Below are positions 43,262 to 51,666 of a DNA stretch of 64,000 nucleotides, piece by piece; position 1 is the stretch's first letter; each line of letters opens with the position of its first letter. The DNA lies in the NCBI GenBank assembly GCA_020632755.1, contig JACKEY010000004.1, positions 248,001 to 312,000 on the forward strand, given 5' to 3'. The translations under genes and the position numbers were made by a program. Below the pieces are notes generated by a model. The model ran no database searches and was not told the origin of the DNA. It worked only from the letters and a program-made list of their open reading frames with translations. Source of the stretch: Alphaproteobacteria bacterium. GTDB lineage: Bacteria > Myxococcota_A > UBA796 > UBA2385.

Positions 43262-44176
43262 ATGGATCGCCTTCCCACCGCCATCGTGCGCCTGTCGCCG
43301 GCCCTGTGGCTGGTCGGCTGCGGGCTGGGCCTCGAGTCCTTCGCGCCGGGCGGGCCGGCGGGGGGCGACAGCGGGCTCCCGACCGGGCTGGACAGCGGCG
43401 GCGTGGGGCCCGACGACGGCGGTGCCGACAGCGGCAGCGACGCGGATGGCGGCAGCGACGGCGGCTCGGACGGCGGAACCGGGGGCGCCCAGGCGCCGAC
43501 CGTCGGCTCGCTCAACGTGTCCGAGGGCCCGGGGCGCATCGAGGTGTCCTTCCAGGCCAGCGATCCCCAGGACGATCTGGACGGCGGGCGCCTGCTGCTG
43601 GCCGTCGACGGCGCCACCCAGAGCTACAACATCCCGGGGCAGATCTCCGACTGGCGGCCGTCGGGCGCGTCGACCCAGTACCTGGACCTGGACGACTGCA
43701 GCCGCGGCCGGCGCATGGAGTTCTCGGTCCAGCTCGAAGACGCGCTGGGACACAAGAGCAGCGCGAAGACCGACAGCCTGACCCTGTCGGGTGCCAGCAA
43801 GGCCCTGGCCGAGCTCGGCGACGACGAGACCGCCGTCGAGAACCTGGGCACGCTGAGCCGCGACACCTTCCTGTGCGGCGACATCTACCGGGCGAGCAAC
43901 GACGGCAGCAGCTCGTACACGGGCGATCTGGACCTGATGTCCTTCCGCATCGACACCCCCGGGACCTACAGCTTCGCGCTGACCTGGGGGGCCGGCAGCG
44001 GCGACTACGACATGCACCTCTACGACACCAGCTGGAACCGGCTGGCCGAGGCGGTCGAGTTCGGGACCAGCCAGCCCGAGCAGTTCAGCTACAGCCTGGT
44101 GAGCGGCACGGCCTATGTGCTGGTGGTGGCCGGGTGGGACGGCGGCTCGGGGGCCTACACGGTGACCATCCGCTGA
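43262..44176 (+). CDS. Lipoprotein with Gly/Ser/Asp linker and PPC-like C-terminal domain
   Basis: The signal peptide ends in LWLVGC (Cys about 20). A Gly/Ser/Asp linker follows (DSGSDADGGSDGGSDGG). The middle, VGSLNVSEGPGRIEVSFQASDPQDDL, looks like a beta-sandwich with a calcium-type turn. The C-terminal 100 residues form a bacterial pre-peptidase C-terminal (PPC)-like domain: DLDLMSFRIDTPGTYSFALTW, YDMHLYDTSWN, TAYVLVVAGWDGGSGAYTVTI. PPC domains are beta domains in secreted proteins. No protease domain is present, so it is likely a surface-binding protein. It is divergent from elbB. The next 216 bases before glmU show no gene. Confidence 0.85.
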   Translation: MDRLPTAIVRLSPALWLVGCGLGLESFAPGGPAGGDSGLPTGLDSGGVGPDDGGADSGSDADGGSDGGSDGGTGGAQAPTVGSLNVSEGPGRIEVSFQASDPQDDLDGGRLLLAVDGATQSYNIPGQISDWRPSGASTQYLDLDDCSRGRRMEFSVQLEDALGHKSSAKTDSLTLSGASKALAELGDDETAVENLGTLSRDTFLCGDIYRASNDGSSSYTGDLDLMSFRIDTPGTYSFALTWGAGSGDYDMHLYDTSWNRLAEAVEFGTSQPEQFSYSLVSGTAYVLVVAGWDGGSGAYTVTIR

Positions 44177-44392
44177 GCCGGGTCCAAGGCGCCGCGGGTG
44201 AGGCGGGTGAACCCCCCGCAGACGCAACAATCCGGGTCAGAAGCTGTCCGGTCGGATGAGGGGACCGCGCGATACGGCTTGACCGGGGCCGGCGCTGCGC
44301 GCGTGGGCCACCAACCGCGCCTCCCGACCCGGACGCGCCTCCTCCTCCGACCCTGCGCCTCCTCTCCCCGCCCCCTCTCGGAGCCCCTCGCC

Positions 44393-45814
44393 GTGGATGC
44401 CGCCTCTCCTCCGCACGCCCTGATCCTGGCCGCCGGCCGGGGCACCCGCATGAAGTCGGACCTCGCCAAGGTCCTGCACCCCGTGCTCGGGCTGCCCATG
44501 GTGGGGCACGCGGCCGCCGCCTGTCGCGCGGCGGGCATGGCCGTCCGGCTGGTCGTCCACCACCAGGAAGACGCGGTGCGTGCTGCCATGGCAGACGCCG
44601 GCGTGACCTTCACCCGCCAGCCCGACCCCCGCGGCACGGGCGATGCGGTGCGCGCGGCGCTGGCCGACCTGCCGGCGACGGGCACGGTGGTGGTGCTGCC
44701 CGGCGACGCGCCGCTCTTGCGGGCCGACACCCTGCGGCGCCTGCTGGCCGAGCATGACGGGCAGCTGGTGACCTGCCTGTCCGCGGTGCTCGACGACGCG
44801 GCCCGGTACGGGCGCATCGTGCGGGACGGGGACCGCGTGTCGATCGTCGAAGCCGCCGAGCTGTCCGATGCGCAGCTGGCGTCGCTGCGCGAGATCAACA
44901 CGGGGGTCTACGCCTTCGACCTGGCCTTCCTGCACCGCGTGGTGCCGGGGCTTCTGCCCCACCCGCCCAAGGGCGAGATCTACCTGACCGATGTGCTCGG
45001 GCTGGCCAGCGAGCTCGGCCGGGCGCGGGTGATCGTCCACGATGGCGACGTGGACGAGGTGATGGGGGTCAACGACCGGCTGGCCCTGTCGCTGGCCGCC
45101 CGGGCCATGGCCTGGCGGGTCAAGGCCGCCCACGCCGAAGCCGGCGTGAGCTTCGAGGACATCGACAGCACCGTGGTGGAAGTCGGCGTGCAGCTCGGGC
45201 GGGACGTCACCGTGGGGGCGGGCTGCGTGCTGCGCCGCGGGGCCGTGGTGGGGGAAGGCGTGCGCATCGGGCCCCACTGCCTGCTGGATGCGGGCGTGCT
45301 GCTGCACCCCGGCGTGGTGGTGCGGGCCTTCTCGCACCTGGACCGGTGCGAGGTGCTGCCGGGCGCGGTCGTCGGGCCCTACGCCCGGCTCCGGCCCGGC
45401 GCCCGGGTGGGCGAGGACTGCCACGTCGGCAACTTCTGCGAGGTCAAGAACGCGGTGCTCGAGCCCGGCGCCAAGGTCAACCACCTCAGCTACATCGGCG
45501 ACGCGCGGGTGGGTGCGCGCACGAACATCGGCGCGGGCACGATCACCTGCAACTACGACGGGCACGGCAAGCACCACACCGACATCGGCGCCGACGCCTT
45601 CATCGGCAGCAACACGGCGCTGGTCGCGCCCGTGTCGGTGGGCGACGGGGCCATCGTCGGGGCGGGCAGCACCATCGTCGGTGATGTGCCGGCAGACGCG
45701 CTGGCCCTGGGCCGCGGGTCGCAGGTGGTCAAGCCGGGGCTCGCACCCCGGATCCACGCTCGCAACGCCGAGCGCAAGCGCCAGGCCACCCGCGGCGACG
45801 GAGCGTCCTCGTGA
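44393..45814 (+). CDS. glmU: Bifunctional UDP-GlcNAc pyrophosphorylase/GlcN-1-P acetyltransferase
   Basis: GlmU makes UDP-N-acetylglucosamine for peptidoglycan and LPS. The start is GTG at 44393, with GGAG upstream; an open frame to 44198 is not used. The N-terminal uridyltransferase has LILAAGRGTRMKSDLAKVLHP, the metal-site VVVLPGDAPLL and EINTGVYAF. From about residue 230 come left-handed beta-helix hexapeptides (GRDVTVGAG, GAVVGPYARLRPGARVG) and the acetyl-CoA-site NYDGHGKHHTDIG. At 473 residues it is full length. Its stop overlaps the GTG of pcrA (GTGA). It is essential in most bacteria. Confidence 0.96.
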   Translation: MDAASPPHALILAAGRGTRMKSDLAKVLHPVLGLPMVGHAAAACRAAGMAVRLVVHHQEDAVRAAMADAGVTFTRQPDPRGTGDAVRAALADLPATGTVVVLPGDAPLLRADTLRRLLAEHDGQLVTCLSAVLDDAARYGRIVRDGDRVSIVEAAELSDAQLASLREINTGVYAFDLAFLHRVVPGLLPHPPKGEIYLTDVLGLASELGRARVIVHDGDVDEVMGVNDRLALSLAARAMAWRVKAAHAEAGVSFEDIDSTVVEVGVQLGRDVTVGAGCVLRRGAVVGEGVRIGPHCLLDAGVLLHPGVVVRAFSHLDRCEVLPGAVVGPYARLRPGARVGEDCHVGNFCEVKNAVLEPGAKVNHLSYIGDARVGARTNIGAGTITCNYDGHGKHHTDIGADAFIGSNTALVAPVSVGDGAIVGAGSTIVGDVPADALALGRGSQVVKPGLAPRIHARNAERKRQATRGDGASS

Positions 45815-48246
45815 GCGACCTGCTGAGTGGCCTGAACCCGGAACAGCGGCGTGCGGCCGAGCACATCGACGGCCCGCTGCTGATCCTGGCCGGCGCGGGG
45901 TCGGGCAAGACCCGGGTGCTGACCCACCGCATCGCGTGGATGCTCCACAAGGGCGTCGACCCGCGGTCGATCCTGGCCATGACCTTCACCAACAAGGCCG
46001 CGGCCGAGATGAAGCACCGCGTGGCCCAGCTGGTCGGGGACCGGGCGAAGCGCATCCTGGTCAGCACCTTCCACAGCGCCTGCGTGCGCTTCCTGCGCCA
46101 GGACATCCACCACCTGGGCTACCCGCGCAGCTTCAACATCTACGACACCGACGATCAGACCCGGCTGTTCAAGGAGATCGCCCGCGACATGCGGCTCGAT
46201 TCCAAGCAGTGGTCGCCGGCGCGGCTGCGGTCCGAGGTGGACCAGGCCAAGAACAAGCTGTGGACGCCCGACGACCTGGCGGCCGATCGCAGCCGGGACC
46301 CGGGCGACCCCGTCGCGTCGGTGTACGCCCGGTACCAGGCCGCCCTGGTCACCGCCGGCGCGGTCGACTTCAACGACCTGCTGGGGCTGGTCGAGCGACT
46401 GTGGCGGGAACACCCGGCGGTGCTCGAGCGCTACCAGCGGCGGTTCCGGTACCTGATGGTCGACGAGTACCAGGACACCAACCGGGCCCAGTACGCGCTC
46501 ATCCGCCTGCTGATGAAGCGCCCGCCGGGCGAGTCCCAGAACGTCGCGGTGGTCGGTGACGACGACCAGTCCATCTACGCCTTCCGCGGCGCGGACATCC
46601 GCAACATCCTGGACTTCAAGAAGGACTTCCCGGGCGCGACGGTGGTGCGGCTCGAGCAGAACTACCGCTCGACGGGCAACATCCTGGCGGCCGCCCACGG
46701 CGTGGTGCAGCACAACCCTGGCCGGATGGACAAGCAGCTGTGGACGGCGGCCGGCGACGGCCCCCGGGTGCGGGTCATCGCCTGCGACGACGAAGGCGCC
46801 GAGGCCGAGCGCGTGGTCGGCGAGCTGCGTCGGCGCGTGCAGCAGGGCGCCGCCCGGTGGGGCGACTTCGCGGTCATCTACCGGACGAACGCGGCCAGCC
46901 GCCCCTTCGAGAACGTGCTGGTCCGGGCGGGAGTGCCCCATGTCCTGGTCGGCGCCCGCAAGTTCTACGAGCGGCGCGAGGTCCGGGACCTGCTGTCCTA
47001 CCTGAAGCTGGTGCTCAACCCGGCCGACGAGCTCGCCTGGGCGCGGATCATCAACGTGCCCAGGCGTGGGATCGGCGACAAGACGGTCGCGGGCATCCGT
47101 GAGCTGGGCCAGCAGCTCGGTGTGCCGCCGCTCGAAGCGACCGCGCGCTGGGCGGCGGCCGGCGGGGGCCAGGCGCGCAAGGCCGCGGCCCGGCTGTGCG
47201 AGCAGCTGGCCGGCTGGTCCGAAGACGCGAAGACGACCTCACCCGGCGAGCTGGTGCAGCGCATCGCCGAGCAGTCCGGCTACGCCGCGGCGCTTCGCGA
47301 GGAAGGCACGGACGAAGCGCGCAGTCGCCTCGAGAACGTCGAGGCGCTGTGTCGCGCAGCGGAAGAACCCTTCGACGACGCCGAGCTGTTCGACGACCTG
47401 TTCGTCGAAGCCGCCGCCGTCGACCTCGAGGATCCGCTGGTCCGGCTCACCCTGTTCCTGGATCGGGTCAGCCTGGCCGGCCAGGACGAGGACCTGCCCG
47501 ACGACGACGACCACGGCAAGGTGACCCTGCTGACGGCCCACCTGGCCAAGGGCCTGGAGTTCCCGGTCGTCTACACGGTCGGCATGGTCGAGGGGGGCTT
47601 CCCGCACTTCCGGGCCCTCGAGCGAGAGGAAGACCTCGAAGAGGAACGGCGGCTGGTCTACGTGGCCTTCACGCGGGCCCAGCAGCAGCTCGTGGTCACG
47701 CGCCCTCGTCGCCGCCTCTTCCCGGGGCGCGGCTACGAGAGCGCGCAGCCCAGCCGGTTCCTGGGCGACATCCCGCCCCAGGTGGCCGAGCACGAAGGCA
47801 GCGCCTTCTCGGGCGGCGGCTACGGCGGCAGCGCCTTCGGCGGCGGCGGCGGCTACCGCAGCCCCCACGACGCGGGGCTCCACGCCCGCCGCGCCGAACG
47901 CGCCGGCTATCGACCGCCGGCAGGGCTCGGCGGCGGGTCGGCCGGCGCCAGTCGACGGACGCCCTCGGGCCCCGAGGGACGGGCGCCCTTCCGGTCCGCC
48001 GCGATGGCCGGCGGACGGGGACCGCTCTCCACGGCCGAGCCCGACGCAGAGCTGCGTCTGGTCACCCCCGAAGACCCTTCCGAGCTGCAGCCGGGCACGG
48101 AAGTGTTCCATCCGCAGTTCGGACGGGGCACGATCCAGGAACGCCAGGGGTCTCCTGCCAACATGAAGCTCGTCATCCACTTCAAGGGCCACGGTCGCAA
48201 GAAGCTGTTCCTGCGGCACGCCCACCTGGAGATCGTGCTGCCTTGA
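45811..48246 (+). CDS. pcrA: UvrD/PcrA-type DNA helicase
   Basis: This 811-residue superfamily 1 helicase unwinds DNA 3' to 5' in repair and replication restart. Motifs are complete: Q-motif NPEQRRA, Walker A GAGSGKTRVLTHR (28-40), motif II VDEYQDTN, motif III GDDDQSIYAFRGA, motif IV NYRSTGNI, motif V TAHLAKGLEF and motif VI VAFTRAQQQLVV. The last 45 residues are the PcrA/UvrD C-terminal Tudor-like domain (GTEVFHPQFGRGTIQERQG). Before it lies an unusual Gly/Ser/Tyr-rich stretch (SGGGYGGSAFGGGGG). Translation is coupled to glmU by a GTGA overlap and to the TPR gene by TTGA. Confidence 0.95.
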   Translation: MSDLLSGLNPEQRRAAEHIDGPLLILAGAGSGKTRVLTHRIAWMLHKGVDPRSILAMTFTNKAAAEMKHRVAQLVGDRAKRILVSTFHSACVRFLRQDIHHLGYPRSFNIYDTDDQTRLFKEIARDMRLDSKQWSPARLRSEVDQAKNKLWTPDDLAADRSRDPGDPVASVYARYQAALVTAGAVDFNDLLGLVERLWREHPAVLERYQRRFRYLMVDEYQDTNRAQYALIRLLMKRPPGESQNVAVVGDDDQSIYAFRGADIRNILDFKKDFPGATVVRLEQNYRSTGNILAAAHGVVQHNPGRMDKQLWTAAGDGPRVRVIACDDEGAEAERVVGELRRRVQQGAARWGDFAVIYRTNAASRPFENVLVRAGVPHVLVGARKFYERREVRDLLSYLKLVLNPADELAWARIINVPRRGIGDKTVAGIRELGQQLGVPPLEATARWAAAGGGQARKAAARLCEQLAGWSEDAKTTSPGELVQRIAEQSGYAAALREEGTDEARSRLENVEALCRAAEEPFDDAELFDDLFVEAAAVDLEDPLVRLTLFLDRVSLAGQDEDLPDDDDHGKVTLLTAHLAKGLEFPVVYTVGMVEGGFPHFRALEREEDLEEERRLVYVAFTRAQQQLVVTRPRRRLFPGRGYESAQPSRFLGDIPPQVAEHEGSAFSGGGYGGSAFGGGGGYRSPHDAGLHARRAERAGYRPPAGLGGGSAGASRRTPSGPEGRAPFRSAAMAGGRGPLSTAEPDAELRLVTPEDPSELQPGTEVFHPQFGRGTIQERQGSPANMKLVIHFKGHGRKKLFLRHAHLEIVLP

Positions 48247-49847
48247 CCCTCGTCCTGCCCCTCCTCGCCTGGCTCGTGGCGGTCGCGCCGACCGCGCGCG
48301 CGACCCCCGACGCGCTGCTGCGCCGGACCGAGGGTGTGCTCGGGCGGGACGAGGTGGTGGGCGGGGGAGGCGCCGAGCAGCTCGCGCGATCGCTGGTCGA
48401 CCGCGAGCAGTGGGACGTCGCCGCGCCCGCCTGGGCAGCAGCCCGCGACGCAGGCGCCGACCCCGACACGGCATGGACCTGGGAGGTCGTGAGCCTGGTC
48501 GAGTCCGAGCAGTGGGAGCTCGCGCAGCTCGTCGCGTTGTCGGCCCTGGCCGAGGCGCCGACCGACGACCAGCGCCACCTGCTGTACGGCTGGCTGATGT
48601 GCCGTGCCGGGGCCGAGCGGGGGGCGCGCCGCATCGCACGCCTGCGCCACGACGAAGGCGGCGGAGACCAGGGCGCGGGCGCGGCGGTGCTCGAGCTGCG
48701 CGCCCTGCGGCACGCCGGCCGGGCCGGCAGCTGGGCTCGGGCCCGCCGTCGCTTGCTGCGCACCGGCAGCCCCGACGCCTGGCTGTGGATGGAGTCGAGC
48801 ATCGGGCACTTCCTGTCGCGCGATCCCGAAGCCCTGGTCGACCTCGAGCGCGCCGTGCAGGCACCGCAGGCCACCGGCCAGCACGTCGCCGCCGCGATCG
48901 ATCTGCGCGCCGCAGTGGGGGACCATCGGCGGGCCATCGACCTCGCGCTGGCCGGCCTGGTGCGGTTCCCCGACGATCGGGCCCTGGGGGCGCGCGCCGC
49001 AATCGCCGCCACCCACCCCGAAGCAGCGGCCTGGCTGGACGAGGTGCTGCACGCGGCGCCCGACCGGGCCGAGGCCTACGAGCTGCGGGGGGCACGCCGG
49101 CTGGCCCAGGGCGACGCGGCGGGCGCCCGGGACGATCTGGCGACTGCCGTCGCCCTGGGGCGACGCACCGCCTCCGTGCGGGGCCTGCACGCCACCGCGC
49201 TGGCCGAGCTGGGCCTCGACGAGCGTGCGCTGTCCGTGCTGGACGAGGCCACCGACGCGTTCCCGGATCACGACGGGCTCGCCCGGGAGCGGCTGGAGCT
49301 CGCCCGCCGGGTCGGCAGCCCCGGCGCCCGGCTCATGGCGGCCGAGGCGGTGCTGCGGGCCGCGCCGGAGGCCCCTTCGGCGGAGCTCGAGGACGGGGCG
49401 ATCCAGGACGCGCTGCTGCTCGGTCGTCCCGACGAGCTGCTCCGCTGGACGGAGCGTGCGCTCGCCTGGCGTCCCCACAGCGAGCTCGCGCTCCGAGCGC
49501 GCGCCGTCGCCCTCGGGCAGCTGCAGCGCCCCGATGAAGCCCTGGACGCCTGGGAGACCGTGCACGCGCGCCTGCCGACGGATCCGGACGTGCTGGTGGG
49601 CTTCGCCGGGTTCTTGCTGTCTCCCGGCGGGGCCCTGTCCCCCGACCCGGCCCGGGCGCGCTCGCTCGCACGGCGGGCGGTCGAGTTGCGCCCGACGGCC
49701 GGCTCGCTGCAGGTCCTGGCGGCCGCCGCGTGGGCCCTCGGCGACCGCGACGAAGCCGTCGCGCGCCAGCGGGACGCCGTGCGCCTCTCTCCCGACGACG
49801 ACGGCCTGAAGCGCCGACTGCAGCTGTACACGGGCGAACTTCCGTGA
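48243..49847 (+). CDS. Secreted TPR-repeat protein
   Basis: TTG at 48243 overlaps the pcrA stop (TTGA), the only clear TTG start in a coupled pair here. The first 24 residues form a signal peptide (LVLPLLAWLVAVAP, ARATPD). The mature 510 residues are almost entirely helical, with about ten degenerate TPR units, clearest in AERGARRIARLRHDEG, DAAGARDDLATAVAL, PDEALDAWETVHARLP and DRDEAVARQRDAVRL. It should act in the periplasm as a scaffold or adaptor. The link to glmU and pcrA may be only positional. It has no enzyme motif. Confidence 0.82.
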   Translation: MTLVLPLLAWLVAVAPTARATPDALLRRTEGVLGRDEVVGGGGAEQLARSLVDREQWDVAAPAWAAARDAGADPDTAWTWEVVSLVESEQWELAQLVALSALAEAPTDDQRHLLYGWLMCRAGAERGARRIARLRHDEGGGDQGAGAAVLELRALRHAGRAGSWARARRRLLRTGSPDAWLWMESSIGHFLSRDPEALVDLERAVQAPQATGQHVAAAIDLRAAVGDHRRAIDLALAGLVRFPDDRALGARAAIAATHPEAAAWLDEVLHAAPDRAEAYELRGARRLAQGDAAGARDDLATAVALGRRTASVRGLHATALAELGLDERALSVLDEATDAFPDHDGLARERLELARRVGSPGARLMAAEAVLRAAPEAPSAELEDGAIQDALLLGRPDELLRWTERALAWRPHSELALRARAVALGQLQRPDEALDAWETVHARLPTDPDVLVGFAGFLLSPGGALSPDPARARSLARRAVELRPTAGSLQVLAAAAWALGDRDEAVARQRDAVRLSPDDDGLKRRLQLYTGELP

Positions 49848-49965
49848 GCCGACGGGAACTCCCGGATGCCACGAGCGGTCACAGCCCCGGCGGCGCCGCT
49901 TGCCCGTCCTTCCGAGCGGGTGGTACCTTGCCGCAGCCAGATGAGCAGGGAGCGACGGGGCCAAC

Positions 49966-51615
49966 ATGATCGTCAGCTGCGAGAATTGTGGAGCACGCTA
50001 CAAGCTCGACCCGGCCCGCATCACCGGCCGGGGCGTGCGGATCACCTGTCCCCGCTGCAAGAACGTGTTCGTCGTCTACCGCCAACAGGCGGAAGCCACG
50101 GGCGAGGTCCCCGTGTCGGACGGGGCCGCCGACGCGGCCGCCGAGGCCGCGGAAGACGCCAACGACGACGACGAAGCCACGCAGATCTTCACCCGGGCCG
50201 CGTCCCGCCCGAAGCCGGCGGAGCCCGTCGGTTCCAAGGCCGCCGCCAAGCCTGCGGCGCCCGCCGCCAGGCCTGCCGCGCCCACCCCCGCGCCGGCCGC
50301 GGCCGAGCGCCCGCCCGCGCCGAAGAAGTCGGCGCGCGGCGATGTCGCCTCGCTGGACTTCGCCTCGGTCGGCATCTCCGGCTGGAAGGTCAAGGTCCGC
50401 ATCGGCCTGGTCTACGACTTCTCGGACTACAAGACCCTCGCCCGGTACATCAAGGACGGGCGCGTAGACTCCGATGACCAGATCTCCCACAACGGACAGA
50501 CCTGGACCCGGCTCGGCGACATCTCCGACCTCGAGTCGCACTTCTTCGATGTCTACGAAGCCGCCGCGGCGGGTCAGCGCGACGCCGAGGCCGCCTTCGG
50601 CGAAGACCGACCGACCCGAATCGTCGGGGCCGCGGCCCTTGCCGGCAAGCTCGACTCCACCCTGGACGACGAGCCCGACAGCGATCTGGCCGCGACCATG
50701 GCCGCTGCCGCCGCTGCCGAAGACGACGGCGACTACGACTCCGGCTCGACCGGCGCCCGCAAGGCGACCGGACCCAGCTTCAACGACCCCTTCGCCCGCC
50801 AGCGGGGCGCCAGCGGCCAGCGCCGCCGCAAGTCGTCGGCGCAGCCGGCTGCCCAGGCCGCCAAGAAGGACGGCGGCAAGGCCAGCAGGGGCCCGCTGGT
50901 GCTCGGGCTGGTGCTGCTGCTGGCCGCCGGTGGCGCAGGCGCCTGGTACGTGACGTCGATGAACAGCGGGCCCAGCAGCCAGGAAGCCGCGGCTCAGGCC
51001 AAGCGCGACCACGAAGTCAACAAGGCCGCGGTGCAGCAGTCCGCCCAGCAGTACCAGGACGAGCTCACCAAGGATCTCAAGGAGACCCTGCAGGAGACGG
51101 TCGAGGACGACAAGGGCTGGGTCACCGAGAACCCCGAGGAACAGCTGACGCCGGTCCATCCGGGTGGCAGCGGCACGGCGCGCTCCGTCCCTCCGCCCCA
51201 GCAGGCGGCCGGCATGGCGGTCAGCGCCGACATGGGCTCCGGCTCGGGCTCCATGGCCGCCGGGCCGGTCACGCCCCAGGCGCACTACGACCAGGGCCGC
51301 GCCCTGTTCCGCGAGGGGCGCTGGAACGACGCGGCGACGTCCTTCCGCCAGGCAGTCGCCGGCAACCCGCAGAACGCCGACTACCGCACCTGGCTCGGGT
51401 ACACCCTGATGAAGGCCGGGCAGCTCGACGACGCGCGGACCGAGCTGGTGGCCGCAACCAACAAGGGCAGCGCCCAGGCGCACATGCACCTGGGTGATCT
51501 CGCCGCGATGCAAGGTGACGTCGGCGGCGCGGTCGGCCACTACCAGGCCTACCTGAAGCTGGTCCCCGGCGACGAAGCCAGGGTCCAGGCCAAGATCGAC
51601 GCGCTGATTCGCTGA
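49966..51615 (+). CDS. Zinc-ribbon/GYF-like/TM/TPR protein (first of two paralogues)
   Basis: This 549-residue protein starts with an MJ0042-type zinc ribbon (Cys5, Cys8, Cys28, Cys31; CENC...CPRC). Residues about 135-200 resemble a GYF_2/DUF4339-like domain (KVKVRIGLVYDFSDYKTLARYIKDG and DQISHNGQTWTRLGDI). A single TM lies at about 307-329 (PLVLGLVLLLAAGGAGAWY), preceded by a basic stretch (QRRRKSS), so the N-terminal part faces the cytoplasm and the C-terminal TPR units (about 440-549) face the periplasm. A linking Ala/Lys/Glu helical segment follows the TM. Such proteins occur in Myxococcota; the cytoplasmic reader and periplasmic TPR arms suggest signal transfer, which is inference. A TACCTT hexamer lies at 49924-49929. 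Confidence 0.85.
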   Translation: MIVSCENCGARYKLDPARITGRGVRITCPRCKNVFVVYRQQAEATGEVPVSDGAADAAAEAAEDANDDDEATQIFTRAASRPKPAEPVGSKAAAKPAAPAARPAAPTPAPAAAERPPAPKKSARGDVASLDFASVGISGWKVKVRIGLVYDFSDYKTLARYIKDGRVDSDDQISHNGQTWTRLGDISDLESHFFDVYEAAAAGQRDAEAAFGEDRPTRIVGAAALAGKLDSTLDDEPDSDLAATMAAAAAAEDDGDYDSGSTGARKATGPSFNDPFARQRGASGQRRRKSSAQPAAQAAKKDGGKASRGPLVLGLVLLLAAGGAGAWYVTSMNSGPSSQEAAAQAKRDHEVNKAAVQQSAQQYQDELTKDLKETLQETVEDDKGWVTENPEEQLTPVHPGGSGTARSVPPPQQAAGMAVSADMGSGSGSMAAGPVTPQAHYDQGRALFREGRWNDAATSFRQAVAGNPQNADYRTWLGYTLMKAGQLDDARTELVAATNKGSAQAHMHLGDLAAMQGDVGGAVGHYQAYLKLVPGDEARVQAKIDALIR

Positions 51616-51666
51616 ACCGGTCTCGCCGGCCGGCGCGACGCCCTCTCCATTGGTAGGCTGCGCGGC

